This document shows positions 17,906-25,870 of a stretch of 64,000 nucleotides of DNA, piece by piece. Below the pieces are notes generated by a model. It saw only the letters and a list, made by a program, of their open reading frames with translations, was not told where the DNA came from and did not search any database. The position numbers and the translations under genes were made by a program. How positions within the stretch are numbered: the first letter of the stretch is position 1; every line of letters begins with the position of its first letter. The DNA comes from JBAYIE01 sp041665785 (GTDB taxonomy: Bacteria > Bacteroidota > Bacteroidia > UKL13-3), in NCBI GenBank assembly GCA_041665785.1, contig JBAYIE010000001.1:62001-126000 (forward strand). Reading direction: 5' to 3'.

Positions 17906-18847
17906 ATGAAAGCAATTTATAAAATAACCCTGATTGGTCTGACTGCCTTTGGCAGTCTGACTGTCGAGGCTCAACAAGTTCCAATGTACACCCATTATAT
18001 GTACAATACCCTGGTAGTAAATCCGGCTTATGCCGGTAGCCGCGAGGCATTAACCGTTACAGCACTGTCGCGATCGCAATGGGTTAATTTTGAAGGTGCA
18101 CCCTTAACGCAAACCTTAACCATTCACACTCCACTGCGCAATCAGCATATTGGATTAGGTCTTGCGCTCATGCAGGATAAAATCGGGCCGGTTAAAACAA
18201 CCAGTATCACTGCAGATTTTGCATACATCATGCAACTCACACGTAAAGCACGTCTGGCTTTTGGTTTAAGCGCAGGAGCAAATATGTTTCAGGCGAATCT
18301 CAATACCCTGAATCTGGATCAGCAAAACGATCCGGTTTTTGCAAACAACATCAACAATAAGATCACCCCCGATGTTGGGTTTGGTATCTATTATTCGCGG
18401 GAACGTTTTTATGCCGGACTTTCAACTCCCAATTTGCTGGAGAACAATTATTCCAAAATTACAGAAGGCAATGGCAGCACATTAATAGGCATTGAACAAA
18501 GGCATGTATTCTTCATAGCCGGAACGGTTTTGAAGCTTTCCGACAACTTCCTGTTTAAACCTACAACCCTGATAAAGATTACAGCTGGTGCACCGGTGCA
18601 AGCAGATCTCACAGCTTCCTTTATCATTCTGAAGCGTTTTCTGGCAGGTGCCATGATTCGTTCGGGCGATGCCGTAGGAGGTTTGATTGGATTTGATATT
18701 ACCGAGAAATTGCATATCGGTTATTCGTATGATTTTTCTTACGGGCTCAGCACTGCAAAATACAATCAGGGTAGTCATGAGATTTTATTGCGCTACGATT
18801 TCCTGCTCTTTGACAAGAAGCAAGTTCACACCCCACGATACTTTTAA
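17906..18847 (+). CDS. PorP/SprF family type IX secretion outer-membrane protein
   Basis: A 313-residue outer-membrane barrel with signal peptide (ending VEAQ) and the family opening QQVPMYTHYMYNTLVVNPAYAGSR. Later segments SQWVNFEGAPLTQTL and HIGLGLALMQDKIGP are also diagnostic. PorP/SprF proteins are T9SS parts, and SprF-like paralogues are needed for secretion and attachment of particular type B cargo. It sits 25 nt after the 1386-residue type B protein, so it is probably its dedicated partner. Its stop overlaps the region just before the OmpA/PD40 gene. Confidence 0.92.
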   Translation: MKAIYKITLIGLTAFGSLTVEAQQVPMYTHYMYNTLVVNPAYAGSREALTVTALSRSQWVNFEGAPLTQTLTIHTPLRNQHIGLGLALMQDKIGPVKTTSITADFAYIMQLTRKARLAFGLSAGANMFQANLNTLNLDQQNDPVFANNINNKITPDVGFGIYYSRERFYAGLSTPNLLENNYSKITEGNGSTLIGIEQRHVFFIAGTVLKLSDNFLFKPTTLIKITAGAPVQADLTASFIILKRFLAGAMIRSGDAVGGLIGFDITEKLHIGYSYDFSYGLSTAKYNQGSHEILLRYDFLLFDKKQVHTPRYF

Positions 18848-18867
18848 TGATCACAAATAATATTACT

Positions 18868-20808
18868 ATGAAGAATTTAATTTTACCCATTATGCTGTTG
18901 TTTGGCATGAGCAATTTAGCCTCAGCGCAAGACACAACAGCAAGAGAGAAACGTGCCAACAAAGACATGTTTAGTTATTCTTACGATAAGGTGATAAACT
19001 CACTGGAAGGCAGAGATGATTTAACCGTTGACGGGCAACGCTCGCTGGCTGTGAGTTATCATAAAATGAACCAGAACCTGAAAAGTGATTCGGTTTATAA
19101 AACTTTTATCAATGGTTCGACCGGGGTAGTGCCGGAAGACTATTTCAATTATGCAATGGTGCTTAAGATGAACGGAAATTATGAGCAATCTGTTGTTTGG
19201 ATGGATAAATTCAGCAGTGCAAAGCCCAATGATTTAAGAGCCAAAGATTATCAGGCAAACAAGCTTGAATATGCAAATTGGCTTGTACAAAACAAAAGGC
19301 ACCTGATCACCCGTCAATCCATCAATTCAGAAGGAAGTGAATTTGGACCAAGTTATTATAAAGACAGGGTGGTATTTGCTTCAAGTCGTCCTACTTCAAA
19401 AGTATTTGAACGGGAAGATAACTGGCATAATTTGCCATATCTCGATTTGTATATTTCTACGGTAAAGAATGAACAACTGGAGAAACCGGAATATTTCAAT
19501 TCAGATTTGAACGGCAAATACAACGATGGCCCGGCAAGTTTTAATAAAGAAGGTACCTTCATTGCGTTTACCCGTAACAATCACCGCGATAAAAGCAAGG
19601 ATCGTGTAGTTGAACTGCAAATCATGTTTTCGAAATTTGCCAACGACAAATGGAGCGAACCCGAACCTTTTTACCTCAATGATCCGGCTTATTCTATTGG
19701 GCATCCGGCATTATCAGCAGATGGAAACACCATGTATTTTACCAGCGATATCCCCGGAGGTTTTGGAGGAGGCGATTTGTATAAAGTTACTCGCAATAAA
19801 GACGGTGAATGGTCTAAACCCATCAACCTGGGAAACCAAATCAATACCGAAGGCGATGAAGCATTTCCCTTCTTTGAAGCAAACAGCCAGAAATTGTTGT
19901 TCAGTTCGGATGGACGTTATGGAATTGGTGGATTAGATATTTTTGTTGCAGAATTTAACGGTCCAGCTGTTGTAAAAGTTTACAACGCCGGTTTTCCCAT
20001 CAACACACAATTCGACGATTTCTCGGCTATTACCGACGCTACCTTTACTACCGGTTATTTTGCCACATCCAGAGGTGGATCCGATGATATTTATTCGTTG
20101 ACCATAATACCGGCAGATTTTAACAAGAAGCTTAACGGACTTGCATTGGAGAAAAAAGGCAAGCCATTGGCCAATACAATGGTTACACTTTACCACGATA
20201 AAGTAGGAGCAATTGACTCTAGTTTGACAGCAGCCGATGGTGCTTATTCTTTTAATGTGAACACCAATACCCAATACCGTTTAACCGGTACCAAAGCTAC
20301 CTATACATACGGAAGTAATACAGCCAGCACCTTTGGATCGGATTCTATTGTTTATGCCAATGTGATTTTGAGTAAGATTTATTCGCCAGAGCCAATAAAG
20401 GTTGAACCTAAATCGGATTTAGCTGAAGTTGTTGAACTGAATACCATCTATTTTGATCTGGATAAGCACAATTTGCGCAGCGATGCAAAAATTGAACTGG
20501 ATAAGGTGGTAAAAGTGATGAACAACAATCCGGAATTAATCATTGCATTGCGTTCGCATACCGATTGCCGTGCCAGCGAAAAATACAATCAGTTATTATC
20601 GGATAGAAGAGCGAAAAGTACAGTAAACTACATACGGGCCAGAATTACAAAGCCTTCGCGCATCAGTGGCAAGGGTTATGGTGAAGCTCTTTCGAGGGAT
20701 TGTCCTTGCGGTGGAGACGCGATTACAGATTGTAGCGAAGATCAATATCAACTGGGCCGGAATACTGAATTTACCATTGTTAACGGTGGTGTTATTGCAA
20801 ACAAATGA
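18868..20808 (+). CDS. OmpA-family protein with PD40 repeats (PorE-like)
   Basis: A 646-residue exported protein. After the signal peptide (MKNLILPIMLLFGMSNLASAQ) comes a helical TPR-like region (about 30-130), then PD40-type beta-propeller repeats (FASSR, HPALSADGNTMYFTSDIPGGFGGGDLY, LLFSSDGRYGIGGLDIFV), a carboxypeptidase regulatory-like fold (about 430-505) and a C-terminal OmpA peptidoglycan-binding domain (IYFDLDKHNLR, SHTDCRASEKYN, LSDRRAKSTVNYI). This order is the same as in P. gingivalis PorE, which anchors the T9SS to the cell wall. It is the third gene of the cargo/SprF set. An ATG at 18847 overlapping the preceding stop is an alternative start. Confidence 0.9.
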   Translation: MKNLILPIMLLFGMSNLASAQDTTAREKRANKDMFSYSYDKVINSLEGRDDLTVDGQRSLAVSYHKMNQNLKSDSVYKTFINGSTGVVPEDYFNYAMVLKMNGNYEQSVVWMDKFSSAKPNDLRAKDYQANKLEYANWLVQNKRHLITRQSINSEGSEFGPSYYKDRVVFASSRPTSKVFEREDNWHNLPYLDLYISTVKNEQLEKPEYFNSDLNGKYNDGPASFNKEGTFIAFTRNNHRDKSKDRVVELQIMFSKFANDKWSEPEPFYLNDPAYSIGHPALSADGNTMYFTSDIPGGFGGGDLYKVTRNKDGEWSKPINLGNQINTEGDEAFPFFEANSQKLLFSSDGRYGIGGLDIFVAEFNGPAVVKVYNAGFPINTQFDDFSAITDATFTTGYFATSRGGSDDIYSLTIIPADFNKKLNGLALEKKGKPLANTMVTLYHDKVGAIDSSLTAADGAYSFNVNTNTQYRLTGTKATYTYGSNTASTFGSDSIVYANVILSKIYSPEPIKVEPKSDLAEVVELNTIYFDLDKHNLRSDAKIELDKVVKVMNNNPELIIALRSHTDCRASEKYNQLLSDRRAKSTVNYIRARITKPSRISGKGYGEALSRDCPCGGDAITDCSEDQYQLGRNTEFTIVNGGVIANK

Positions 20809-20893
20809 TTCGCTTCAACTAGGCACTTTAACCTGACGTAAATTATATAAACTTAATATGCATTTCTGTAATTATCAGACTGCATCTGTTACA

Positions 20894-20901
20894 CATCTTT
20901 G
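20894..20901 (+). promoter_or_regulatory. possible -7 box (CATCTTTG) for the stress gene run
   Basis: One mismatch from TAnnTTTG, 22 nt before the csbD-like start, with no clear -33 TTG. The same octamer occurs before the methyltransferase gene at 63017. It may be a weak or alternative-sigma promoter. Confidence 0.3.
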
Positions 20902-20923
20902 ATCAAATAAAACAAACAAAATT

Positions 20924-21112
20924 ATGAATACTAAATCCGATATCCTGGGCAACTGGAATGAAACCAAAGGAAAGCTCAAACAAAAATTCGCCATTCTGAC
21001 CGACGATGACCTGTTGCTGGTAGAAGGCAAGAAAGATGAATTGCTGGGAAGGCTGCAACTCCGGTTGGGCAAAACAAAAATGCAACTCGAGAAATTATTT
21101 GCCAGTCTTTAA
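20924..21112 (+). CDS. CsbD-family general stress protein
   Basis: A 62-residue cytoplasmic protein of the CsbD family (GNWNETKGKLKQKFAILTDDDLLLVEGKKDELLGRLQ is the entire family core). In Bacillus subtilis CsbD is controlled by the general stress sigma factor; the molecular function is unknown. It opens a run of seven small stress/envelope genes. It is preceded by a 115-nt gap after the OmpA/PD40 gene with a weak -7 element. Confidence 0.9.
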   Translation: MNTKSDILGNWNETKGKLKQKFAILTDDDLLLVEGKKDELLGRLQLRLGKTKMQLEKLFASL

Positions 21113-21133
21113 GAACTTTTAACACACACAAAC

Positions 21134-21571
21134 ATGATACAATCAAGAACGGGCAGCTTCATAGCTGTAATATTGATAGCCACTACAATTGGATGTAGCT
21201 CCGGCGAACAAAAGGTAGAAAATGCATCCAAAGATTTGCAAGACGCCAAAACTGAACTACGCGAGGAAAAGCGTGATTCAGTAGCCAGTTTCATAGCATT
21301 CAAACAAGAATCTGAAGCACGAATCCTTGAAAACGAAAAAAGCATTGAAGCGTATAAAACCCGGATGAAAACTGCAGGAAAGAAAATTAAAGAAAGCGAT
21401 CAGAAAATGATCGATAACCTGCAGCAAAGTAATATCGATATGCGCAAACGCATAGAAGAATACAAAGAACAAGGGGAGGATTCATGGACCAAATTTAAGG
21501 ATGAATTCAACCACGATTTGGAACAATTGGCAGTTGCAATCAATGATATTACCGTCGATAATACCAAATAA
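21134..21571 (+). CDS. coiled-coil lipoprotein, stress-associated
   Basis: A 145-residue protein with a lipoprotein signal (TTIGC, Cys at 21), followed by about 100 residues of charged coiled coil (DLQDAKTELREEKRDSVAS, KMIDNLQQSNIDMRKRIEEY). It resembles the sll1863-type stress proteins found beside CsbD genes in many bacteria. It lies 22 nt after the CsbD-like gene and 5 nt before the barrel gene, so it is cotranscribed with them. It is probably anchored in a membrane and facing the periplasm. Confidence 0.75.
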   Translation: MIQSRTGSFIAVILIATTIGCSSGEQKVENASKDLQDAKTELREEKRDSVASFIAFKQESEARILENEKSIEAYKTRMKTAGKKIKESDQKMIDNLQQSNIDMRKRIEEYKEQGEDSWTKFKDEFNHDLEQLAVAINDITVDNTK

Positions 21572-21575
21572 TACC

Positions 21576-22136
21576 ATGAAAAAACTTTATACCATCGTTA
21601 TTTGTTTATTGTGTTTAAACATTGCATACGTGTCGGCACAGGAAAAATATGGGAATGCCCTTAACCTGGGTATCGGTGTTGGCGGATATTCCGGTTATTA
21701 CAGTTATGTCGGGCGTAGTTTACCGGTGATCACTGTAAATTATGAGTTTGATGTAGCCAAGAATTTCACTTTAGCACCATTTATCGGCTTTTCTACTTAC
21801 ACCAATTCGTATTATTGGGGCAACAACAATTATCCTTATGCCTATTATACCTATCGCGAAACTGTTATTCCAATTGGTGTAAAAGGCACCTATTATTTCG
21901 ACGATCTGATTAAACTCAACTCCAAATGGGATATTTATCTGGGAGCGTCTTTGGGTTTTGCCATTGTAAATCATTCCTGGGATCAGGGGTATTACGGCGA
22001 TAAAAATTACTACCGTCGTGGCAGTAATTTGTATGCTAATATTCACCTGGGAGTAGAATATCATTTTAACAGCCATCTGGGTGGATTTTTTGATCTGTCG
22101 AGTGGTGTCTCAACCATTGGTTTAGCTATCCATTAA
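21576..22136 (+). CDS. small outer-membrane beta-barrel protein
   Basis: A 186-residue protein with a signal peptide (ending VSAQ) and eight or so amphipathic beta strands rich in Tyr and Asn (YSGYYSYVGRSLPVITVNYEF, VIPIGVKGTYYF), of the general OMP_b-brl type. The start is ATG 21576; an in-frame ATG at 21501 would overlap the lipoprotein gene by 70 nt and give no signal peptide. Its function is unknown; it belongs to the stress-related gene run. Confidence 0.75.
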   Translation: MKKLYTIVICLLCLNIAYVSAQEKYGNALNLGIGVGGYSGYYSYVGRSLPVITVNYEFDVAKNFTLAPFIGFSTYTNSYYWGNNNYPYAYYTYRETVIPIGVKGTYYFDDLIKLNSKWDIYLGASLGFAIVNHSWDQGYYGDKNYYRRGSNLYANIHLGVEYHFNSHLGGFFDLSSGVSTIGLAIH

Positions 22137-22152
22137 CTTAATCGTAACAATT

Positions 22153-22311
22153 ATGTCAAATTTGCTTTACACGATTGCCCTGATTATGGTCATACTTTGG
22201 GCAATAGGGTACTTTGGTTACCATTTCGGAAATCTGATTCATGTATTGCTCGTTATCGCTTTGATTGCTGTATTACTGAGGGTTATACAAGGTAAGAAGC
22301 CTCTGGGGTAA
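22153..22311 (+). CDS. lmo0937-like small membrane protein
   Basis: A 52-residue protein (MSNLLYTIALIMVILWAIGY, then FGYHFGNLIHVLLVIALIAV and a basic tail ending GKKPLG). Two hydrophobic helices are separated by a FGYHFGNLIH turn, which is the signature of the lmo0937/DUF5670 family found across bacteria in stress loci. It is very short, so could be missed by length filters, but the family pattern is complete. It starts 16 nt after the barrel gene. Confidence 0.85.
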   Translation: MSNLLYTIALIMVILWAIGYFGYHFGNLIHVLLVIALIAVLLRVIQGKKPLG

Positions 22312-22321
22312 CGCCGATTTG

Positions 22322-22344
22322 TTTCATTCAACATTTGGATGAAA
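22322..22344 (+). terminator. hairpin after the lmo0937-like gene
   Basis: A 10-bp stem (TTTCATTCAA / TTGGATGAAA, one G-T wobble) with a 3-nt loop, 10 nt after the stop. No T tract follows, so it is a weak terminator or an mRNA-stabilising element inside the gene run. Confidence 0.4.
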
Positions 22345-22414
22345 TCTTCAATTATTATGTTAAATGCACCTTTCTCAAAAAAATTCTAACTTTAAACATT
22401 CAATACAAACACAT

Positions 22415-22717
22415 ATGAAACAGCTCATTCACGCAACGATCATCAGCGCTTTTCTGCTTATATCGTTTATTCCGCAGACTGCTCAGGCTTCAAAACAACC
22501 GGTTGATCCGTCAGGTTCGGTAACAGGGGTAAATCAACCTTTGCTAGCGGAAAATAAAATAAAACCTTCGGTGAAGCAGGAAGAATTAACGCCTGTGGAG
22601 AAAAGTAAAGGAGAGAAAGACTCAAAGGCGGCAAAAACAAATCACAGTGGAGGTGGTATTTACATTTCGTTAGGTGGGATCATTATTATTTTATTGATCC
22701 TGATAATTATTTTTTAA
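22415..22717 (+). CDS. exported single-helix protein of unknown function
   Basis: A 100-residue protein: signal peptide (to TAQAS), a 55-residue disordered, Lys/Glu-rich linker, then a Gly-rich start into a C-terminal membrane helix (GGIYISLGGIIIILLILIII) that ends the protein. It is therefore anchored by its tail with the linker in the periplasm. Not recognised. I chose ATG 22415 over 22364 because it begins the signal peptide. A TAACTTTA element at 22387 might be a promoter box, giving this gene its own transcript. Confidence 0.65.
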   Translation: MKQLIHATIISAFLLISFIPQTAQASKQPVDPSGSVTGVNQPLLAENKIKPSVKQEELTPVEKSKGEKDSKAAKTNHSGGGIYISLGGIIIILLILIIIF

Positions 22718-22812
22718 TTCGCGGTTTAATCGCCGGCATCTGTAAGGTATTGGCAGATTGACCGGTTTATGAAGCACTCAATACCAATTCGTTTACCTCA
22801 AATTCAAATAAT

Positions 22813-23088
22813 ATGGAAAATTCAAATCACAACATCGAAAAAATAATCGGTGCATTCATACTCGGCGGCGCCATTGGAGCTGCATTAGGAGTTCTTTTTG
22901 CTCCGGCTAAGGGAAGCGAAACACGTCGCAAAATCAAAGATAAAGGCGAGGAATTGTCGGACGACTTGTTGGAAAAATACAATGCTTTGCTGGAAGAAAT
23001 TAAAGCAGAAATGGAAGCTGTAAAGGCGAAAGCCAACGGTTTTATGGATAATGCTACAGCCAAAGCAGAAAAGAATCCAATCAAGTAA
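22813..23088 (+). CDS. YtxH-domain protein
   Basis: A 91-residue protein with one glycine-zipper-like membrane helix (ILGGAIGAALGVLFAPAKGSETRRKI), the defining part of YtxH, followed by a charged amphipathic helix. YtxH proteins are general stress proteins in Bacillus. It is the first gene of a close trio with the holin-like gene (36 nt later) and the next unknown gene, an arrangement common in Bacteroidota and Cyanobacteria. Confidence 0.9.
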   Translation: MENSNHNIEKIIGAFILGGAIGAALGVLFAPAKGSETRRKIKDKGEELSDDLLEKYNALLEEIKAEMEAVKAKANGFMDNATAKAEKNPIK

Positions 23089-23124
23089 TCAGCAGCAATA
23101 AATGTTTTAACCCATTCGATTCAT

Positions 23125-23472
23125 ATGGATAATCTCAAAACAATTTTGGATACGCTCATTCAACGCGGTGAAGAGTATGGGAAAACTGCTTATGATCTGA
23201 TTAAACTAACGCTTATTGAAAAAAGTGCAGAAATCCTCTCTGCACTTTTTTCTCATATGATTCTATTATTTGCTGTTTTCATATTTTTGATTGTATTGAG
23301 CGTTGGGGGGAGCATTGCTTTGGGATATTACCTGGAAAATCTGGCGCTGGGATTTTTTATTGTATCCGGATTTTATCTGGTCGTATGTATTCTGCTGGCT
23401 GTTTTCCATCCGGTTATAAAGCGTAATATCAATGAAATGCTCATTGCCAAACAACTCAATTCCCTGAAATGA
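23125..23472 (+). CDS. holin-superfamily (DUF1469-like) membrane protein
   Basis: A 115-residue protein with an amphipathic N-terminus and two long membrane helices (about 42-68 and 74-98). It fits the phage-holin-III/DUF1469 family, which despite the name is mostly chromosomal and linked to envelope stress. There are no phage genes nearby. Its stop overlaps the next start by 4 nt (ATGA), so the two proteins are translationally coupled and probably work together. Confidence 0.85.
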   Translation: MDNLKTILDTLIQRGEEYGKTAYDLIKLTLIEKSAEILSALFSHMILLFAVFIFLIVLSVGGSIALGYYLENLALGFFIVSGFYLVVCILLAVFHPVIKRNINEMLIAKQLNSLK

Positions 23473-23867
23473 AAAAGACCCAAAATAGTGATGCGTTAAA
23501 ACAGTTGATCCTTCAAAAGCAAGTATCATTAACCGAGCAGGAAGTTTTATTGCGTGAAGAATTGATTCGGGTCACCGGAATGATCAATCCTGTGAAAATG
23601 ATTCAACAATCCATAAAGGATTTCGTAACCGATCCTGAAACAAAAGAAAATCTTCTCTCGTCTGCAGCCGGCATTACCGTTGGAGCATTGACCCGTTCGT
23701 TGCTGGTTGGTAAATCAATTAATCCGGTTAAGATAATCGCAGGAAATATTACGCAGGCGGGACTTTCCATGTTAATTGCTAAAAATCCTAAAACCGTTCA
23801 TAAAATCGCCGGTGGTGTAGTGCATTTTATCCAATCTGTACTGCAAAAGGATAAAAGTCAGAAATAG
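23469..23867 (+). CDS. unknown protein coupled to the holin-like gene
   Basis: A 132-residue protein without a signal peptide. The N-terminal half is charged and helical; the second half has moderately hydrophobic stretches (SSAAGITVGALTRSLLVG and IIAGNITQAGLSMLIAK). Not recognised as a named family, but in this position (YtxH, holin-like, then this gene) a similar small protein is common in Bacteroidota. It probably associates with the inner membrane next to the holin-like protein. Confidence 0.7.
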   Translation: MKKTQNSDALKQLILQKQVSLTEQEVLLREELIRVTGMINPVKMIQQSIKDFVTDPETKENLLSSAAGITVGALTRSLLVGKSINPVKIIAGNITQAGLSMLIAKNPKTVHKIAGGVVHFIQSVLQKDKSQK

Positions 23868-23932
23868 GCTATTACGGATAAATTCCATTTACATTTGAAT
23901 GGATGAAATCCCGGACTGAATGGATTGTTTGA

Positions 23933-25744
23933 ATGATGAAATACTTTTCATTTCTGTTCCTGTTCTCAATGCATATATCGGTTAGCTTTAGTCAAACTGA
24001 TACTGCCACTTCTGAATTTTACAAAAACCTTCACGAAACTTCCGGAAAGCATAAATGGACGCGTTGGTTATTTAATATCAGTTTGCGCAGCACAGTGCCG
24101 GTGGTTGATGATAGTACAGAAATTACAATTAAAAAGGCACCAAAACTTTCCAAGAATCCATTTTATCAATATCGGGGGAAACCCATTCAAACCGTTCGGG
24201 TTATTGTGCTGGATCCGTTTGGCGGATCAGTCAATCAATTTTATGGAACCCGACCCGATTTTCTGGAGCGTGTTGGAAACAGGTTGCATATAGCCACCAA
24301 AGAAAAGGTTGTACGGAATTTGTTGCTTTTTAAAGAAGGCAGCACAGCAGATCCACTCAGGTTAAGTGAATCAGAACGACTGTTGCGGCTCTCCCCTTCC
24401 ATATTTGATGCACGCATTTATATCTTTAAAGTCGGGAAAACGGATTCATTGGATGTATTGATTGTGGTTCAGGATAAATGGTCGCTCATTTCTTGGAGTG
24501 CTTTTAATCTAAATGCACCCGACATCGGACTGAGAGAAAATAATTTTTTGGGAATTGGTCATCAGTATCAGCAACAGATAGTATGGAATTTGAATGACCC
24601 TTATCCGGCCTTTCACGGTAGATATGGAGTTTACAATTTTGGTAAATCGTATATCCAGGGAAATGTATATTATACAGCCAGTCCCTCACTGAACCTGTAT
24701 GGTGGATCTTTAAATCGCCCGTTCTATTCACCCATAACAGTTTGGGCAGGAGGGGTAGGGGCGATGCGCAGCAATAACATTGTACCGGCAACAGCTGAAG
24801 CACCATCTTATCCGGTTAATTATACCCAAACGGAAGTATGGGCAGCCCGAAGTTTTCAAGTTAAACAGCATGGAGTTAGTTTGGTGGATGCCCGAAGCAG
24901 CAGATTCATTATTGGAGCAGGTATCTACACGACAACATATAATCTGAGACCTGCTGCTTCACTGGATTATTTGAATGAACAATTATTCCTGATCAATTTC
25001 GGATTTTCTAGACGTACATATTACCGCGACCGATATTTGTTTCGGTATGGCGCAAACGAAGATATTCCTGAAGGCATCGCACTGGAATTTATCGAAGGAT
25101 TACAGGTAAGAGAATCCAATTCTGCATTGTATTATTCCGGAGTAAAATTAAGTGCCGGGAAACATATCGACCAACTGGGATATTTCTCAACCTCGCTGGG
25201 AATGGGAACATCGCTCGATGTGAAATCGATTTATTCCGGTGTATTGAACTTCGGAGTTTTCTACTTTACAGACCTCTGGAATGTGAATCGATGGAAGTTC
25301 CGCCAGTTTATGCGCTTTAATTTGATTCAGGGTGTAAACCGCGCACCCAATGAACAACTCAATATTAACGGCACACAGATGTATGGGTTTTCCAGCGAAA
25401 TTTTGGCAGCACCTTCCAAAGCAGTCCTAAATCTGGAATTTCTGATGTATACCCCTTACAAATGGCTTGGATTTCAATTTGCGCCGGTTCTGCTGGCAGG
25501 ATTTGCTACCGTTGGGAACGATATTTCGATGTTGTACAAGCCCACCGTTTATCAGGCGTATGCGTTGGGTATTTTAATCCGGAATGAATACCTCATTGCA
25601 AGTACTTTTCAGTTATCAATTGGTTTGTATCCATTCATGCCGGGAAGCAATGATTATACCATAAAAGGAAATCCCATTTCAGGATACAATGTCAGGGCAA
25701 CTGATTATTTTATAACCAAGCCGGAGCGCATCGCTTATCAATAA
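23933..25744 (+). CDS. BamA/TamA-like outer-membrane protein (POTRA plus barrel)
   Basis: A 603-residue exported protein. Signal peptide to about residue 21, then one or two POTRA-like domains (about 75-190: PIQTVRVIVLDPFGGSVN, LLLFKEGSTADPLRLSESERLLR, DSLDVLIVVQDKWS), then a long beta barrel (about 195-603) in which each strand is rich in aromatic residues. It resembles the surface antigen/Omp85 families but is shorter than BamA. Two adjacent ATGs (23933, 23936) are possible starts. It might assemble or insert outer-membrane components; the mla genes follow after 126 nt. Confidence 0.75.
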   Translation: MMKYFSFLFLFSMHISVSFSQTDTATSEFYKNLHETSGKHKWTRWLFNISLRSTVPVVDDSTEITIKKAPKLSKNPFYQYRGKPIQTVRVIVLDPFGGSVNQFYGTRPDFLERVGNRLHIATKEKVVRNLLLFKEGSTADPLRLSESERLLRLSPSIFDARIYIFKVGKTDSLDVLIVVQDKWSLISWSAFNLNAPDIGLRENNFLGIGHQYQQQIVWNLNDPYPAFHGRYGVYNFGKSYIQGNVYYTASPSLNLYGGSLNRPFYSPITVWAGGVGAMRSNNIVPATAEAPSYPVNYTQTEVWAARSFQVKQHGVSLVDARSSRFIIGAGIYTTTYNLRPAASLDYLNEQLFLINFGFSRRTYYRDRYLFRYGANEDIPEGIALEFIEGLQVRESNSALYYSGVKLSAGKHIDQLGYFSTSLGMGTSLDVKSIYSGVLNFGVFYFTDLWNVNRWKFRQFMRFNLIQGVNRAPNEQLNINGTQMYGFSSEILAAPSKAVLNLEFLMYTPYKWLGFQFAPVLLAGFATVGNDISMLYKPTVYQAYALGILIRNEYLIASTFQLSIGLYPFMPGSNDYTIKGNPISGYNVRATDYFITKPERIAYQ

Positions 25745-25870
25745 CAGACCGTATGCGTCAATTTCAGGCAAAATCCCTGAATTATATAAAGTTTAATCCT
25801 TCCTGTATAACAATATTGCCACCTTTTTTTCGAAATTTTGTATGCTTACCTTTAATAGTCGGGCATATTT

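Noticed and set aside
23125..23472. Prophage remnant suggested by the holin-like gene
   Set aside because: No other phage genes are present; this family is mostly chromosomal and lies here with YtxH and CsbD stress genes.
23903..23932. Short inverted repeat TCCATT / AATGGA before the BamA-like gene
   Set aside because: Only six base pairs with no T tract; expected by chance in such AT-rich sequence.
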